A stretch of 64,000 bases of DNA, taken from positions 1 through 64,000 of the forward strand of contig JAICWP010000015.1 of assembly GCA_025934735.1 (NCBI GenBank). The letters are read 5' to 3'. The position numbers were made by a program, and so were the translations under genes. This DNA is from Terriglobales bacterium. GTDB lineage: Bacteria > Acidobacteriota > Terriglobia > Terriglobales > Acidobacteriaceae. Of this stretch, positions 1 to 9,039 are shown one piece after another (position 1 is the stretch's first letter; each line of letters starts with the position of its first letter). Below the pieces are notes generated by a model. It made no database searches. It had not been told where the DNA came from and saw only the letters and a list, made by a program, of their open reading frames with translations.

Positions 1-1986
1 CCGGTCATCTACGCCGGCACGGTCGCGGGCAGAATGTTTGTGACCACCGATGCCAGCGCTGGTCCCGACGCCTGGTATGACGCGACGCCCGCCGAAACCG
101 GCTATCCCATTTCCAGCCTCGTCCTTGATGCTGCCGATCGCACGGGCAAAACCGTCTACGCCGGCGGCATGGGCTTTGGAGTTCCGCACGTATGGAGGAC
201 CACCGATGCTGGCCTGAGCTGGACCGACCTTTCCGGCGACCTGCCCGATGCACCTCTGAATTCATTGCTGACTGACCCGGACAACCGTCAACTGCTTTAC
301 GCCGGCACCGACCTGGGCGTGTTCTCTGCCCAGATCACCGGTGCAGGTAATGTGACCTGGCAAGAACTGGACGCCACCGTGGGTGGCACGCTGCCCAATG
401 TTCCGGTCACGCAACTGACAATGTTTAAATCCGAAACGCTGAAAGTGCTGCGCGCGGCGACCTATGGCCGCGGCGCCTGGGAACTGATACTCTCCTCGCC
501 CTCTCCTGATTACACCCTGTCTCTGGATTATCCTTTGCTGACCTTGTTCCCCGACCAGGACGGCAGTTTCACGGGCAAATTGACGGCACTCTACGGCTAT
601 AACAGCCCGGTCACGGTCTCCTGTGAAGCCACCACCCTGCCCGACGCGTGCACTGGGGAGACGGTCATTCCCACGCCCGCAGGCCGGCCCTCCGCAGTCA
701 CTGTCCGGCATGGTAGCGTCGCCGACCTCAGCTTCAATCTCAAGGCCACCGGAAGCGATGCCAATGCCACGGTGCACCGTGCGGCGGCCACTCTGCGGGT
801 GGTGGATTTCGACCTCAAGTTCGCGCCCGGAACACCAGCCGAGCCTTCGTTCGCCGTCAACAGCGGATCCAACACCAATTCACTGAACCTGATGGTTCAG
901 GCCGAAGGATCGTTTATCGGCAGTGTCATCCTCAGCTGCGGCGGATTGCCCACGGGTGCTACCTGCAACTTTTTTCCTTCGAACGTGATCTCTTTCTCCG
1001 CTGCTGGCTCCAGCGCGGTCAGCATGTTTATTTCGACTCTGGAAAGCACGCCCAATACCAGCGCTCAGGCCGTAAGTATTTCCGCCACCACTGCAGGGGC
1101 GCCGGCGCCGAAGACCCAGAGTTTGCTGCTAACTGTGAAAAATGAGCCAGACTATGTTCCACAGCTCGATCCCAAAACCCTTAACGCCAGCCCAGGGGAT
1201 AGAGTAACGGCCCACCTCACCGTAACCGCCGTCCACAATTACAGCGGGATCGTGACCGTGAGTTGTGGCGCCAGCCCGCTGGCCGGCATGGATTGCAGCG
1301 TCAGCCCGACTGCGGTTTACCTGACAAATGCCACCACAGGTGGTGCCACTCTGACGCTTACTGTGCCGCTGACGGCTACGGCCGGCACCTACACTGTGGC
1401 GGTTGAGGCCAAGGACCAGAACGGTAGTCCGACGCGCACGGCTTATCTGACGCTCACCGTGATTTCCGGGTTCATGATGAGTGCTTCGCAGAGGACGGTT
1501 GCGGTTCAACAAGGAGGCACGGCAACTTACACTCTGCAAATTTCGCCCCAGGGGGGCGCCTTCAACAGTCCCATTACCCTGACCTGCACAGGGCTGCCAC
1601 CGAACACCACCTCATCCTTCAACTCTTCGCGCGTAATCCCTGGCTCTGGCGGCAGCGCGGTGATGCTCAAGGTGGTTACCAGCACGGTAATCGCTGCAAT
1701 TCCCGCGAGCAACCGTGGGCTCTGGCTGGCGATGTTGCTGCCCATGGGAAGCTTGTTTTTTGCCGGCATCGTTAGACAGAGGCGGCGCACCAGGCTTGCC
1801 TTCGCTCTCACACCATTATTGCTGGGCGTATTGCTGTGCAGCTGCGGTGGCGGCGGAGCAAGTTCATCGTCTCCGATCGTGCCCCCGCCCAACACCGCCA
1901 CGCCGGCTGGAACGTATACGCTGACGGTTACAGGCACGTCGGGTGCTGTGAGCCAGGCGATTGACCTGACTCTGATGGTGCAATAA
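1..1986 (+). CDS. Secreted BNR/sortilin-like repeat protein with Ig-like domains, 5' end cut by window
   Basis: The reading frame is open from base 1, so the gene begins upstream; the first ATG in view (34) is internal. Residues near the left edge (VIYAGT, VWRTTDAGLSW, LLYAGTDLGVF, ATYGRGAWEL) are typical BNR/VPS10-like beta-propeller blades. Four or more Ig-like or Big-type beta-sandwich segments follow, each with paired cysteines. Near the C-terminus a hydrophobic segment (LWLAMLLPMGSLFF), an Arg-rich turn and a second hydrophobic segment ending in LLCSCGGGG interrupt the last Ig-like domain, which then finishes with a GTYTLTVTGTSG strand. The protein is probably exported. The substrate is unknown; propeller families include glycosidases and adhesins, and I see no catalytic signature. 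Family call fairly sure, function open. Confidence 0.75.
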   Translation, partial: PVIYAGTVAGRMFVTTDASAGPDAWYDATPAETGYPISSLVLDAADRTGKTVYAGGMGFGVPHVWRTTDAGLSWTDLSGDLPDAPLNSLLTDPDNRQLLYAGTDLGVFSAQITGAGNVTWQELDATVGGTLPNVPVTQLTMFKSETLKVLRAATYGRGAWELILSSPSPDYTLSLDYPLLTLFPDQDGSFTGKLTALYGYNSPVTVSCEATTLPDACTGETVIPTPAGRPSAVTVRHGSVADLSFNLKATGSDANATVHRAAATLRVVDFDLKFAPGTPAEPSFAVNSGSNTNSLNLMVQAEGSFIGSVILSCGGLPTGATCNFFPSNVISFSAAGSSAVSMFISTLESTPNTSAQAVSISATTAGAPAPKTQSLLLTVKNEPDYVPQLDPKTLNASPGDRVTAHLTVTAVHNYSGIVTVSCGASPLAGMDCSVSPTAVYLTNATTGGATLTLTVPLTATAGTYTVAVEAKDQNGSPTRTAYLTLTVISGFMMSASQRTVAVQQGGTATYTLQISPQGGAFNSPITLTCTGLPPNTTSSFNSSRVIPGSGGSAVMLKVVTSTVIAAIPASNRGLWLAMLLPMGSLFFAGIVRQRRRTRLAFALTPLLLGVLLCSCGGGGASSSSPIVPPPNTATPAGTYTLTVTGTSGAVSQAIDLTLMVQ

Positions 1987-2029
1987 GGTTCAGCCTGCGC
2001 CTTCTGCCATAATCGCCAGCTGGATCCCT

Positions 2030-3265
2030 ATGCCGCAACACAACTTCGACATTCTGGTGATCGGCGGTGGGATTGTGGGCTTATCCGCGGCCCTGGAGGC
2101 CAGCCGCCGTTTTCCCCAGCTCCGCCTGGCAGTACTGGAAAAGGAAACCCAGGTAGCCCAGCACCAAAGCGGCCACAACAGCGGCGTCATCCATTCCGGC
2201 ATCTACTACAAACCGGGCTCGCTGAAGGCGCGGTTGTGCGTGCAAGGCGCGGCGGCCATGGTGGAGTTCTGCCGCCAGCACGGAATTCCGCATGAGATCT
2301 GCGGCAAACTAATTGTGGCCACCAGCGAAGCGGAACTGCCGCGTTTGCAGGAACTGCATCGCCGCGGCTTAGCGAACGGGCTGCAAGGGGTCCGGGAACT
2401 GGGGCCGGAACAATTGTGCGAACTGGAGCCGCACAGCGCGGGCATTCGCGCCCTCCATGTGCCCAGTACGGGTATTACCGACTACGCGGCAGTATGCCGG
2501 AAATATGCCGAGATCGTGAGCCGCAATGGCGGGCAACTGTTCACCGGCTCCAGGGTCACAGGAATGGTTCGCCGTGGCCGGGAAACCGTGGTGGAAAGCA
2601 CGCGCGGAAGCTTCGCCGCCATGTTCGTCATCAACTGCGCCGGCCTCTACAGCGACCGCATAGTGCGCATGGCGGGAGAGCGGCCCCAGGTCATCATCAT
2701 TCCCTTTCGGGGCGAGTATTACGAACTCGCGCCCGCGCGGCAAAACCTGGTGCGCGGCCTTATTTATCCCGTGCCGGACCCGGGGCTGCCCTTTCTGGGA
2801 GTGCACTTCACTCGCCAGGTGCACGGCGGAGTGGAAGCCGGCCCCAACGCGGTGCTGGCCTTCAGCCGCGAAGGCTATCGCCGCAGCGACACCGATGCCG
2901 CCGACATTCTCACCATGCTCGCCTTCCCCGGCTTCTGGCGCATGAGCATGAAGCAGTGGCGCACCGGCCTGGATGAGTTCTATCGCTCCTTCAGCAAGCA
3001 GGTGTTCACCCAAGCCTTGCAAAAGCTGCTGCCGGAAATCAGAAGAGAAGACCTGCGGCCCGGGGGCGCCGGGGTTCGCGCCCAGGCGGTGCGGCGCGAC
3101 GGCACGCTGGTGGACGATTTTTATTTCCTGCAGAGCGAGAACATGCTGCACGTGTGCAATGTGCCTTCGCCCGCCGCGACGGCCTCCATTCCTATCGGCC
3201 GCGCCATCGTGGACATGGTGGCCCAAGCACTGGAGCACAGGGGCGCAGCTATGCAACCGCGCTAA
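2030..3265 (+). CDS. lhgO: L-2-hydroxyglutarate oxidase (FAD-dependent)
   Basis: A 411-residue FAD-dependent oxidoreductase of the DAO family, matching the usual LhgO length (about 400-420). The N-terminus has the Rossmann motif IGGGIVGLSAA (residues 11-21), and HNSGVIHSGIYY, a signature of the LhgO/L2HGDH group, follows. The C-terminus carries GAGVRAQAV and a NVPSPAATASIPIG flavin-contact segment. In known members the enzyme oxidises L-2-hydroxyglutarate to 2-oxoglutarate and passes electrons to the quinone pool, acting as metabolite repair or in lysine/glutarate catabolism. It stands alone, 43 bases after the preceding gene and 138 before the macro-domain gene. The ribosome site before ATG 2030 is weak (GGAT). 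A family relative (glycerol-3-phosphate dehydrogenase-like) is the main alternative. Confidence 0.88.
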   Translation: MPQHNFDILVIGGGIVGLSAALEASRRFPQLRLAVLEKETQVAQHQSGHNSGVIHSGIYYKPGSLKARLCVQGAAAMVEFCRQHGIPHEICGKLIVATSEAELPRLQELHRRGLANGLQGVRELGPEQLCELEPHSAGIRALHVPSTGITDYAAVCRKYAEIVSRNGGQLFTGSRVTGMVRRGRETVVESTRGSFAAMFVINCAGLYSDRIVRMAGERPQVIIIPFRGEYYELAPARQNLVRGLIYPVPDPGLPFLGVHFTRQVHGGVEAGPNAVLAFSREGYRRSDTDAADILTMLAFPGFWRMSMKQWRTGLDEFYRSFSKQVFTQALQKLLPEIRREDLRPGGAGVRAQAVRRDGTLVDDFYFLQSENMLHVCNVPSPAATASIPIGRAIVDMVAQALEHRGAAMQPR

Positions 3266-3297
3266 CGAGCCAATACCTTCAAAATGATTTTTGAAAG

Positions 3298-3317
3298 GGC
3301 GCGGCTTCAGCCGCGCC
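3298..3317. repeat. Perfect GC-rich hairpin after lhgO (REP-like or terminator)
   Basis: GGCGCGGCT-TC-AGCCGCGCC is a 9-base-pair perfect stem 33 bases after the lhgO stop. No T tract follows, so it is more like a palindromic repeat unit than a classical intrinsic terminator. The core resembles the GGCTT(T/C)AGCC palindromes found elsewhere in this window. Confidence 0.55.
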
Positions 3318-3403
3318 GTCGCGACCGCCCGTCTCATGCCACTCCGAGGCGGCTTCAGTCCGCGAGGAATCTGGTCTAGACTTTTTAAAACGGACTAGCG
3401 CGC

Positions 3404-3937
3404 ATGACTCAAATAAGAATAGTCCGCGGCGACATTACCAAACGGCCTGTGGATGCCATCGTGAACGCCGCCAACCAGACTCTGCTGGGAGGAGGCGGCG
3501 TGGACGGCGCCATTCATCGTGCGGCCGGGCCAGAACTGCTACGGGAATGCAGGAGTTTGGGCGGGTGCCGGCCCGGCGAAGCAAGAATCACGGGCGGCTA
3601 TCACCTGCCAGCCAAACATGTGATCCACACGGTGGGACCCGTTTACGGAATGGAAGAGGGACACGAGGCCGAACTGCTGGCCGCCTGCTATCGCCATTCC
3701 CTTGCTCTCGCTGCCCAGCACGGGTGCAAGAGCATCGCCTTTCCATCCATCTCAACCGGCGCTTTCGGTTACCCCATCGAGGAGGCCAGCCGGATTGCGC
3801 TGCGGACGATTCAGGAGTTCATCCGCGAACAACCGAACGCGGTCACTCTTATTGAGATCGTGACCTTCTCCGAGCGCGATCAGCGCGCCTATCAGAAGGC
3901 GTATGGGGAGTTCTCCGGCGCTGCAAACGGCGCGTGA
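3404..3937 (+). CDS. Macro-domain O-acetyl-ADP-ribose deacetylase
   Basis: A 177-residue single macro domain of the YmdB/MacroD type. The N-terminus shows [19 protein letters not shown], in which the aspartate contacts adenine and the two asparagines line the ribose site. [14 protein letters not shown], the flexible catalytic loop, follows. Later [10 protein letters not shown] forms the diphosphate-binding loop. Family members hydrolyse O-acetyl-ADP-ribose or remove ADP-ribose from acidic residues in the cytosol; YmdB also modulates RNase III in E. coli. The length is normal. No operon partner: the next gene is convergent. I do not assign a symbol because YmdB orthology cannot be shown by reading alone. 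Confidence 0.9.
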   Translation: MTQIRIVRGDITKRPVDAIVNAANQTLLGGGGVDGAIHRAAGPELLRECRSLGGCRPGEARITGGYHLPAKHVIHTVGPVYGMEEGHEAELLAACYRHSLALAAQHGCKSIAFPSISTGAFGYPIEEASRIALRTIQEFIREQPNAVTLIEIVTFSERDQRAYQKAYGEFSGAANGA

Positions 3938-3949
3938 ATCCCTCTCGCC

Positions 3950-4004
3950 CCGGGCTCAGCCTGTTCCCGTTCTGTGTTCCCTGGGCTTACCCGGGGCTAG
4001 ATTC
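3950..4004. repeat. Dispersed intergenic repeat copy (family B)
   Basis: The stretch CGCCCCGGGCTCAG ... CTGGGCTTACCCGGGGCTA ... ATTCT lies between the convergent macro-domain and alcohol dehydrogenase genes. It closely matches a segment at 16139-16195, and its GCCCC/GGGGC part resembles 11400-11455. It is read here as a short non-coding repeat, possibly acting as a shared bidirectional terminator; no transposase is associated. Confidence 0.5.
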
Positions 4005-5183
4005 TTACGCCGCCTTGGGATCAAGCACCACCTTGGTGCAGTGGTCCTGCTTGTCGCGAAACACTTTGTACATGCGGGGTGCATCGCGCAGAGCCACTCG
4101 ATGGCTGATGACCTCGCTGGGATCAATGGCGCCATCCATGATTTTCTGCAATAACGGCTTCATGTATTTGTGCATGTGGGTCTGACCCATCTTGAAGGTC
4201 AGGCCCTTGCCAAAGGCCGCGCCAAAATTGAGCTTGTTAAGAATGCCGGCATAAACCCCGGGAATGGAGACGATTCCACCCTTGCGGCACGCCTGGATGG
4301 CTTGGCGCAACACCATGGGACGGTCCGTTTCCAGAAACAGCCGGGTTTCAATCTCATCATAGATGCCGCTGGGCGTCATGGCATGCGCTTCCAGACCCAC
4401 AGCATCAATGCAGGCGTCCGGACCGCGGCCGCCGGTGCGGAATTTCAGTTCTTCCACCACATCGTCGCATCGGGAATAGTCCAGCGTTTCGGCGCCGCCA
4501 CGCTCCGCCAGCTGCAGGCGCTCGGGAATACGGTCAATAGCAATCACTCTGGCCGCTCCGAGCAGCTTCGCGCTGCGGATGGCGAACTGCCCAACCGGAC
4601 CGCATCCCCAGATGGCAACCACGTCGCCCGGCTTGATCTCGCAATTCTCCGCCGCCATGTAGCCGGTGGGGAAAATGTCGGAGAGGAAAAGCACTTTGTC
4701 GTCAGGAACGCCATCGGGAATTTTCAGCGGGCCTACATCGGCGAAGGGCACGCGCACGTACTGCGCCTGGCCCCCGGCATAGCCGCCCATCAGGTGCGAA
4801 TAGCCGAACAGGCCGGAGCCACTGTAACCGTACAGTTTCTCCATCATCCAGGCATTGGGATTGGTGTTGTCGCAGGCCGACCACAAGCCGCGTTTGCAGA
4901 AGAAGCACTGCCCGCAGGCGATGGTAAACGGCACCACCACTTTATCGCCACGCTTCAGGTTTTTGACCTCGCTGCCGGTGTCCACCACCTCGCCCATGAA
5001 TTCGTGGCCCAGGATGTCGCCGGCCTCCATAGTGGGGATGAAGCCGTCGTAGAGATGGAGGTCGGAGCCGCAAATCGCGGTCCGGGTAATTTCGATGATG
5101 GCGTCATGAGGGTTAAGAATTTTCGGGTCGGGCACGGTCTCAACCCGTACATCTTCCTTGCCATACCAGCACAGTGCTTTCAT
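4005..5183 (-). CDS. Zinc-dependent alcohol dehydrogenase (formaldehyde dehydrogenase-like MDR)
   Basis: A 392-residue medium-chain dehydrogenase. Catalytic zinc ligands fit C38 and H60-E61 (GHEFMGE). The structural zinc set is C90, C93, C96 and C104 (CGQCFFC...C). A cofactor Rossmann motif, [12 protein letters not shown], lies mid-protein. Length and motifs fit the glutathione-independent formaldehyde dehydrogenase-like branch (FDH_like), which oxidises small alcohols or aldehydes with NAD+. It lies 38 bases downstream of the SRPBCC gene on the same strand, so the two are probably cotranscribed. The ATG at 5183 follows GGAG/GAGAG purines. The true substrate cannot be read; threonine or sorbitol dehydrogenase relatives are less likely because of the FDH-type HEFMGEV and FCKRG motifs. 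Confidence 0.87.
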   Translation of the reverse strand: MKALCWYGKEDVRVETVPDPKILNPHDAIIEITRTAICGSDLHLYDGFIPTMEAGDILGHEFMGEVVDTGSEVKNLKRGDKVVVPFTIACGQCFFCKRGLWSACDNTNPNAWMMEKLYGYSGSGLFGYSHLMGGYAGGQAQYVRVPFADVGPLKIPDGVPDDKVLFLSDIFPTGYMAAENCEIKPGDVVAIWGCGPVGQFAIRSAKLLGAARVIAIDRIPERLQLAERGGAETLDYSRCDDVVEELKFRTGGRGPDACIDAVGLEAHAMTPSGIYDEIETRLFLETDRPMVLRQAIQACRKGGIVSIPGVYAGILNKLNFGAAFGKGLTFKMGQTHMHKYMKPLLQKIMDGAIDPSEVISHRVALRDAPRMYKVFRDKQDHCTKVVLDPKAA

Positions 5184-5221
5184 ATCTCTCGTCTCCGGAA
5201 CTTGGGATTGAAGGACACGCG

Positions 5222-5995
5222 TCAGCTGACCACGCGCTGCGCGCCCATTTGTTCGTCCGTGCGGCCGTAACCGCTCGCCGACTTCAGCATGGTCGTGATT
5301 TTGGAGCGGCGGCCGTGAGGCTGCCCATCGGTAGTGGCGATTTCGCCGGCCTCCATCAGCTCCTTGAAGCGGCGCATATCTTCGCGAATCTGCTGCTCGG
5401 GTTCTTCTCCGAAGAGCATGGCGAAAGCAGCTCCCAGCTTGCCCGCGGGCGGCTGGTACATGAGCTCCACCCGCACCTCCGTGCCCCTGCCCTCCGGAGC
5501 ACTCTGGAAGCGCACCGACCCTTGGTTTTCAATCTGCGAGCCGGGCAAAGAGCGCCAGGAGATGAGCTCGTTCTCTCGATCTTCGACGATTTCGGCATCC
5601 CAGCTAAAGCTCTTCCCCAGAGGTCCGGCGCTGACCCACTGCAGTCCCCGGCCGGTGCTGCGCACGGACCGCAGGTGGCGCATGAAACGCGGCAGTTCTT
5701 CGAAGTTGTGCCAGAAGCGGTACAACTCCTCCGGCGGCTTATCAATGCTCACTGCTTTGCGCACATAAATGAGGCTGGACGACCAGCCGCCCTTGGCGGT
5801 GATGCCGCGGTAAACCAGCAGCCCTCCGCCTGCCGCCATGGCGATGCCCAGCGGGGAGCGGCGAATGATACCCAGCGCCGCCAGGGTGGCTCCTCCCGCG
5901 ATCAGCGGAATGCGCAGCGCTTTGGGTGCTCTTTTTCTCTGGTTAACGTTTCGGCGGGCTTTCAGAGCGGGGATGTCAATAAGCTGGGAACTCAT
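5222..5995 (-). CDS. SRPBCC (cyclase/dehydrase-type) protein with N-terminal membrane segment
   Basis: A 257-residue protein. Residues 1-65 are basic, followed by two short hydrophobic stretches ([29 protein letters not shown]), like the DUF2892 inner-membrane domain. From about residue 78 a START/SRPBCC polyketide-cyclase-like domain follows ([27 protein letters not shown]), a hydrophobic-ligand fold. It is the upstream member of a two-gene unit with the zinc alcohol dehydrogenase. A membrane-anchored lipid or aldehyde handling role is plausible but only inferred. No catalytic residues are defined for this subgroup. The start ATG 5995 gives a complete N-terminus, and a divergent SDR gene begins 160 bases away. 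Confidence 0.8.
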   Translation of the reverse strand: MSSQLIDIPALKARRNVNQRKRAPKALRIPLIAGGATLAALGIIRRSPLGIAMAAGGGLLVYRGITAKGGWSSSLIYVRKAVSIDKPPEELYRFWHNFEELPRFMRHLRSVRSTGRGLQWVSAGPLGKSFSWDAEIVEDRENELISWRSLPGSQIENQGSVRFQSAPEGRGTEVRVELMYQPPAGKLGAAFAMLFGEEPEQQIREDMRRFKELMEAGEIATTDGQPHGRRSKITTMLKSASGYGRTDEQMGAQRVVS

Positions 5996-6155
5996 GAGGT
6001 GGGACTCTCCTTCGCTACTTTCACCCTACGATGCTCTGTGCCATTCGCGAGTTTTGTGCAAAGGCAAAACTCCCGAGCTGAATGCACAGGCTCTGACAGC
6101 ATGGGACCGGAGCGCACGCATCTATGGCTAGAGACCGCGGCGAAGGAGCTCGACG

Positions 6156-7112
6156 ATGGCAGGCAAGAACAGCTCACGGAAACAGACCTCGCGTAAAGAT
6201 GGCGCCAAAGTTCACCAGTTCCCTTCCGCGCAGGAACGCGCAGAGCGGCAACAGCAGCCCCGCCCGCCATTTCCGCCGCAGCACCAAGAGCGGCCCGGGC
6301 TGGAGTCGAAGGTGCAGCCCCGGCCGGAGTACCAGGCGCCTCTCTACAAGGGATCAGAGAAGCTGAAGGACAAGGTGGCGCTGATTACCGGCGGAGACTC
6401 GGGAATCGGGCGTGCCGTGGCTGTGCTCTACGCGCGTGAGGGCGCCGATGTGGCCCTTGTTTACTTGCGCGAGGAGCAGAGCGATGCCGAGGAGACCCGG
6501 CGAGCGGTCCAGCAAGAGGGCCGCCAGGCCTTGCTGCTGCCCGGAGATGTCACTGATCCGGATTTCTGCCGCGAAGCGGTGGAGACCACAGTGGAGGAAT
6601 TTGGCAAGCTTGACATTCTGGTCAACAACGCCGCCTTCCAGCAGCACCAGGAAGGACTGGAGGAAATCAGCGAAGAGCAGTGGGACCGCACCTTCCGCAC
6701 CAACATCTATGGCTATTTCCACATGGCAAAGGCCGCACTGCCCTACTTGCGGCCAGGCAGCGCCATCGTGAACTGCGGTTCCATTACCGGCCTGCGTGGC
6801 AGCAAACAGCTGCTCGATTACGCCTCCACAAAAGGCGCCATTCACGCCTTCACCAAGTCGCTGGCGCAAAACCTGGTGGAGCGCCGCATCCGCGTAAATT
6901 GCGTGGCGCCGGGTCCGGTGTGGACGCCACTCAACATCGTGGACCAACCGCCGCAAAAGGCCGCCAAGCACGGCGAGAAAGCGCCGATGGAGCGCCCCGC
7001 CCAGCCGGAAGAGGTCGCTCCCGCCTTCGTGTTCTTCGCATCGGCGGCGGATTCCAGCTATATCACCGGCGAGGTGCTCACCCTCCTCGGCGGCGAAACC
7101 ACGGCAGCGTGA
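6156..7112 (+). CDS. SDR family oxidoreductase, YghA-like
   Basis: A 318-residue classical short-chain dehydrogenase. The segment FPPQ ... PGLESKVQPRPEY ... YKGSEKL before the Rossmann fold is the hallmark of the YghA/general stress Ydad group. The NAD(P) motif is TGGDSGIGRA, followed by the NNA segment (LVNNAAF) and the active-site pair YASTK with an upstream serine (CGSITG). The family reduces aldehydes or ketones with NADPH; YghA-type enzymes are linked to general stress. The first 35 residues are Lys/Gln/Arg-rich and extend past typical family members. ATG 6156 is preceded by GGAGCTCGACG. Although SDR and NAD-dehydrogenase genes surround it, no pathway is implied. Confidence 0.88.
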   Translation: MAGKNSSRKQTSRKDGAKVHQFPSAQERAERQQQPRPPFPPQHQERPGLESKVQPRPEYQAPLYKGSEKLKDKVALITGGDSGIGRAVAVLYAREGADVALVYLREEQSDAEETRRAVQQEGRQALLLPGDVTDPDFCREAVETTVEEFGKLDILVNNAAFQQHQEGLEEISEEQWDRTFRTNIYGYFHMAKAALPYLRPGSAIVNCGSITGLRGSKQLLDYASTKGAIHAFTKSLAQNLVERRIRVNCVAPGPVWTPLNIVDQPPQKAAKHGEKAPMERPAQPEEVAPAFVFFASAADSSYITGEVLTLLGGETTAA

Positions 7113-7244
7113 CCTCTGCGGCACCTGTCGCAGGGTTTCACGCCGCTCACTCGTAGTTTATTCTTTCGGCTTCATCATTCAACAGAGCCGGCCAGACATC
7201 CAGCCGATGTCCTGGCCGAGCTTCCCCCGCAAGAGAGGAACGCA

Positions 7245-8141
7245 ATGAAGGTCGCATTCATCGGGTTGGGCAACATGGGAGAGCCGATCGCGCGCAATTT
7301 GCTGGCGGCCGGCCACGAGGTGATTGCTTATAACCGCACGCGCAGCCGCGCCGAAGAACTCAGCAAGGGGGGCGCGCGGATCACTGCCAGCGCCGGCGAA
7401 GCGGCGGCACAGGCGGAAGTAGCCATGACCATGCTGGCCGATGACAGCGCAGTCGAGCAGGTGGTTTTCGGTTCAGGCGGGGTGCTGGACGCCCTGTCGC
7501 CCGGCGCGGTCCACCTTTCGCTTAGCACCATCAGCGTGGATTTTGCTGAGAGGCTGACCGCCGCTCACGCGCAACGCGGGCAGCAGTACATTTCTGCTCC
7601 TGTATTCGGCCGTCCCGGAGCAGCCGCTGAAAGCAAGCTGTTCGTAGTGGCAGCTGGGGCCAAATCCGCCGTGGAGCGCTGCCAGCCGCTGTTCGATGCC
7701 ATCGGCCAGAGGACCTTCGTGGTGGGCGAGCAGCCTTCTGCGGCCAACGTGGTCAAAGTGGCGGGAAATTTCATGGTGGCCTGTGTCATCGAAGGTCTCG
7801 GCGAAGCCGTCGCTCTGGCACGCAAGCACGGTATCCAGGCCTCCGCGTTCGTGGAAATGATGACGGAGTCCATCTTCCCTGCTCCCGTGTACAAGATCTA
7901 TGGTCAGCACATCGCGGACGAGAATTTTGAGCCCGCCGGCTTCCGCCTGGCGTTAGGGTTAAAGGATGTGCGCCTCGCCCTGGCTGCGGCGGAGAAAGCG
8001 GCCGTACCCATGCCTTTCGCCAGTGTCCTGCGCGACCGCGCTCTCAGCGGCATGGCCCGCGGCATGGCCGACCTGGACTGGTCCTCCATGGCGCGCCTCG
8101 CCGCGGAAGCTGCGGGTTTGGAACCGCGGAAGAAGAAATAG
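7245..8141 (+). CDS. NAD(P)-dependent 3-hydroxyacid dehydrogenase (HIBADH/GLYR family)
   Basis: A 298-residue beta-hydroxyacid dehydrogenase. The N-terminus reads FIGLGNMGEPIARNLLAAGHEV, a dinucleotide motif with the family GLGxMG pattern. The substrate-binding stretch near residue 120 (ISAPVFGRPGAA) and the lysine-containing VVKVAGNFM helix hold the expected catalytic residues. The C-terminal helical domain is complete. Family members act on 3-hydroxyisobutyrate, tartronate semialdehyde, or succinic semialdehyde/glyoxylate; the divergence of the substrate loop (SAPVFGRP rather than DAPVSGG) favours the last, wider group. AGGAACGCA before ATG 7245 gives a good ribosome site. Independent gene, 132 bases after the SDR. 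Confidence 0.87.
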   Translation: MKVAFIGLGNMGEPIARNLLAAGHEVIAYNRTRSRAEELSKGGARITASAGEAAAQAEVAMTMLADDSAVEQVVFGSGGVLDALSPGAVHLSLSTISVDFAERLTAAHAQRGQQYISAPVFGRPGAAAESKLFVVAAGAKSAVERCQPLFDAIGQRTFVVGEQPSAANVVKVAGNFMVACVIEGLGEAVALARKHGIQASAFVEMMTESIFPAPVYKIYGQHIADENFEPAGFRLALGLKDVRLALAAAEKAAVPMPFASVLRDRALSGMARGMADLDWSSMARLAAEAAGLEPRKKK

Positions 8142-8331
8142 ATTCTCAGTTTCCTGTGCCGACCCATCTCCGGCCATCAGCCCACTTCAGCACCCGTTCC
8201 CAATTTAGATCGCCGGGCGAGAATGTCCGAGGCAAGCAAGACCATCTTCTCAACCTTCCGTCACCGTGTTCGGTTACAGCCGTCAATTGCGCCTGCTCCG
8301 AAGTCCGCCTAGTATCGTTATCGGTGCAGGT

Positions 8332-9012
8332 ATGGAGTACTTGGTGATCACGCACGATCTGCTGATTGAGGAGGTCTTCCGCCGCGTTCTCACTGAGATG
8401 GACGCGACGGTGGAGTTCCGCGATAACGTCAAATCGGGATTGGCTGCCTTGGAGGAGCGACGGTTTGACGTGGTGGCGATTGATTGCGATGACCTTTACC
8501 AGGGAACCGGCCTGCTGCGGGCGGCGCATGCGTCGCGTCCCAACAAGAGCTCGGTCGTGCTCGCGATCACCAATGGTGAGACGAGCGCGGCCGATGCGGT
8601 TGATATGGGCGCGCAATTTGTGGCCGCCAAACCGCTTCCGCCCGACCGGGCGCGCTTCGAATTACGCCGGGCGGCACAGTCGCTGGCCGGCGGCCAGCGC
8701 CGCAAGCGTTATCCGGTGCGGCTGCCTGTCTTCCTCAGTTTTGGACAGGTGCTCGACCGGAGGGCGGAAGCGTTTAACGTGAGCCTGGGTGGGGTGGGCC
8801 TGCATGTGGGCGATCCCATGGAAGAAGATGAGATCGTACATGTGCGCTTCCGCTTGCCGGAAGACGCCACCTCCATCCAGGCTCGCGGCGAAATCGCCTG
8901 GTCGGACCGCCAAGGAAATGCCGGCATCCGGTTTACCAGCATGAGCGAGGCCGCGCTGGTCGCCCTGACACATTGGTTGCAGCGACTCGCCCTGACCGCG
9001 GGGCCTGCATGA
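8332..9012 (+). CDS. Receiver-like domain fused to a C-terminal PilZ domain
   Basis: From ATG 8332 the protein has 226 residues; an upstream ATG (8266) would add 22 residues of low-quality sequence, so I prefer 8332. Residues 1-115 have a receiver fold pattern with an aspartate at the phosphoacceptor position (D51), threonine T80 and lysine K100 (AAKPLPP), but the usual acidic pair at the end of strand 1 is replaced by ITHD. Residues 123-220 are a PilZ domain with RxxxR (R126-R130) and NxSxxG (N149, S151, G154), the c-di-GMP binding residues. It probably reads c-di-GMP while its receiver acts as a weak or phosphorylation-independent input. Partner unknown. Confidence 0.75.
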   Translation: MEYLVITHDLLIEEVFRRVLTEMDATVEFRDNVKSGLAALEERRFDVVAIDCDDLYQGTGLLRAAHASRPNKSSVVLAITNGETSAADAVDMGAQFVAAKPLPPDRARFELRRAAQSLAGGQRRKRYPVRLPVFLSFGQVLDRRAEAFNVSLGGVGLHVGDPMEEDEIVHVRFRLPEDATSIQARGEIAWSDRQGNAGIRFTSMSEAALVALTHWLQRLALTAGPA

Positions 9013-9039
9013 GAGAATCTGAATGCTAAATGCTACCCT

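Noticed and set aside
2369-3337. Long minus-strand open frame across lhgO
   Set aside because: Shadow of the GC-rich lhgO codons; composition rich in His/Arg/Gly/Ala, no domain, no ribosome site.
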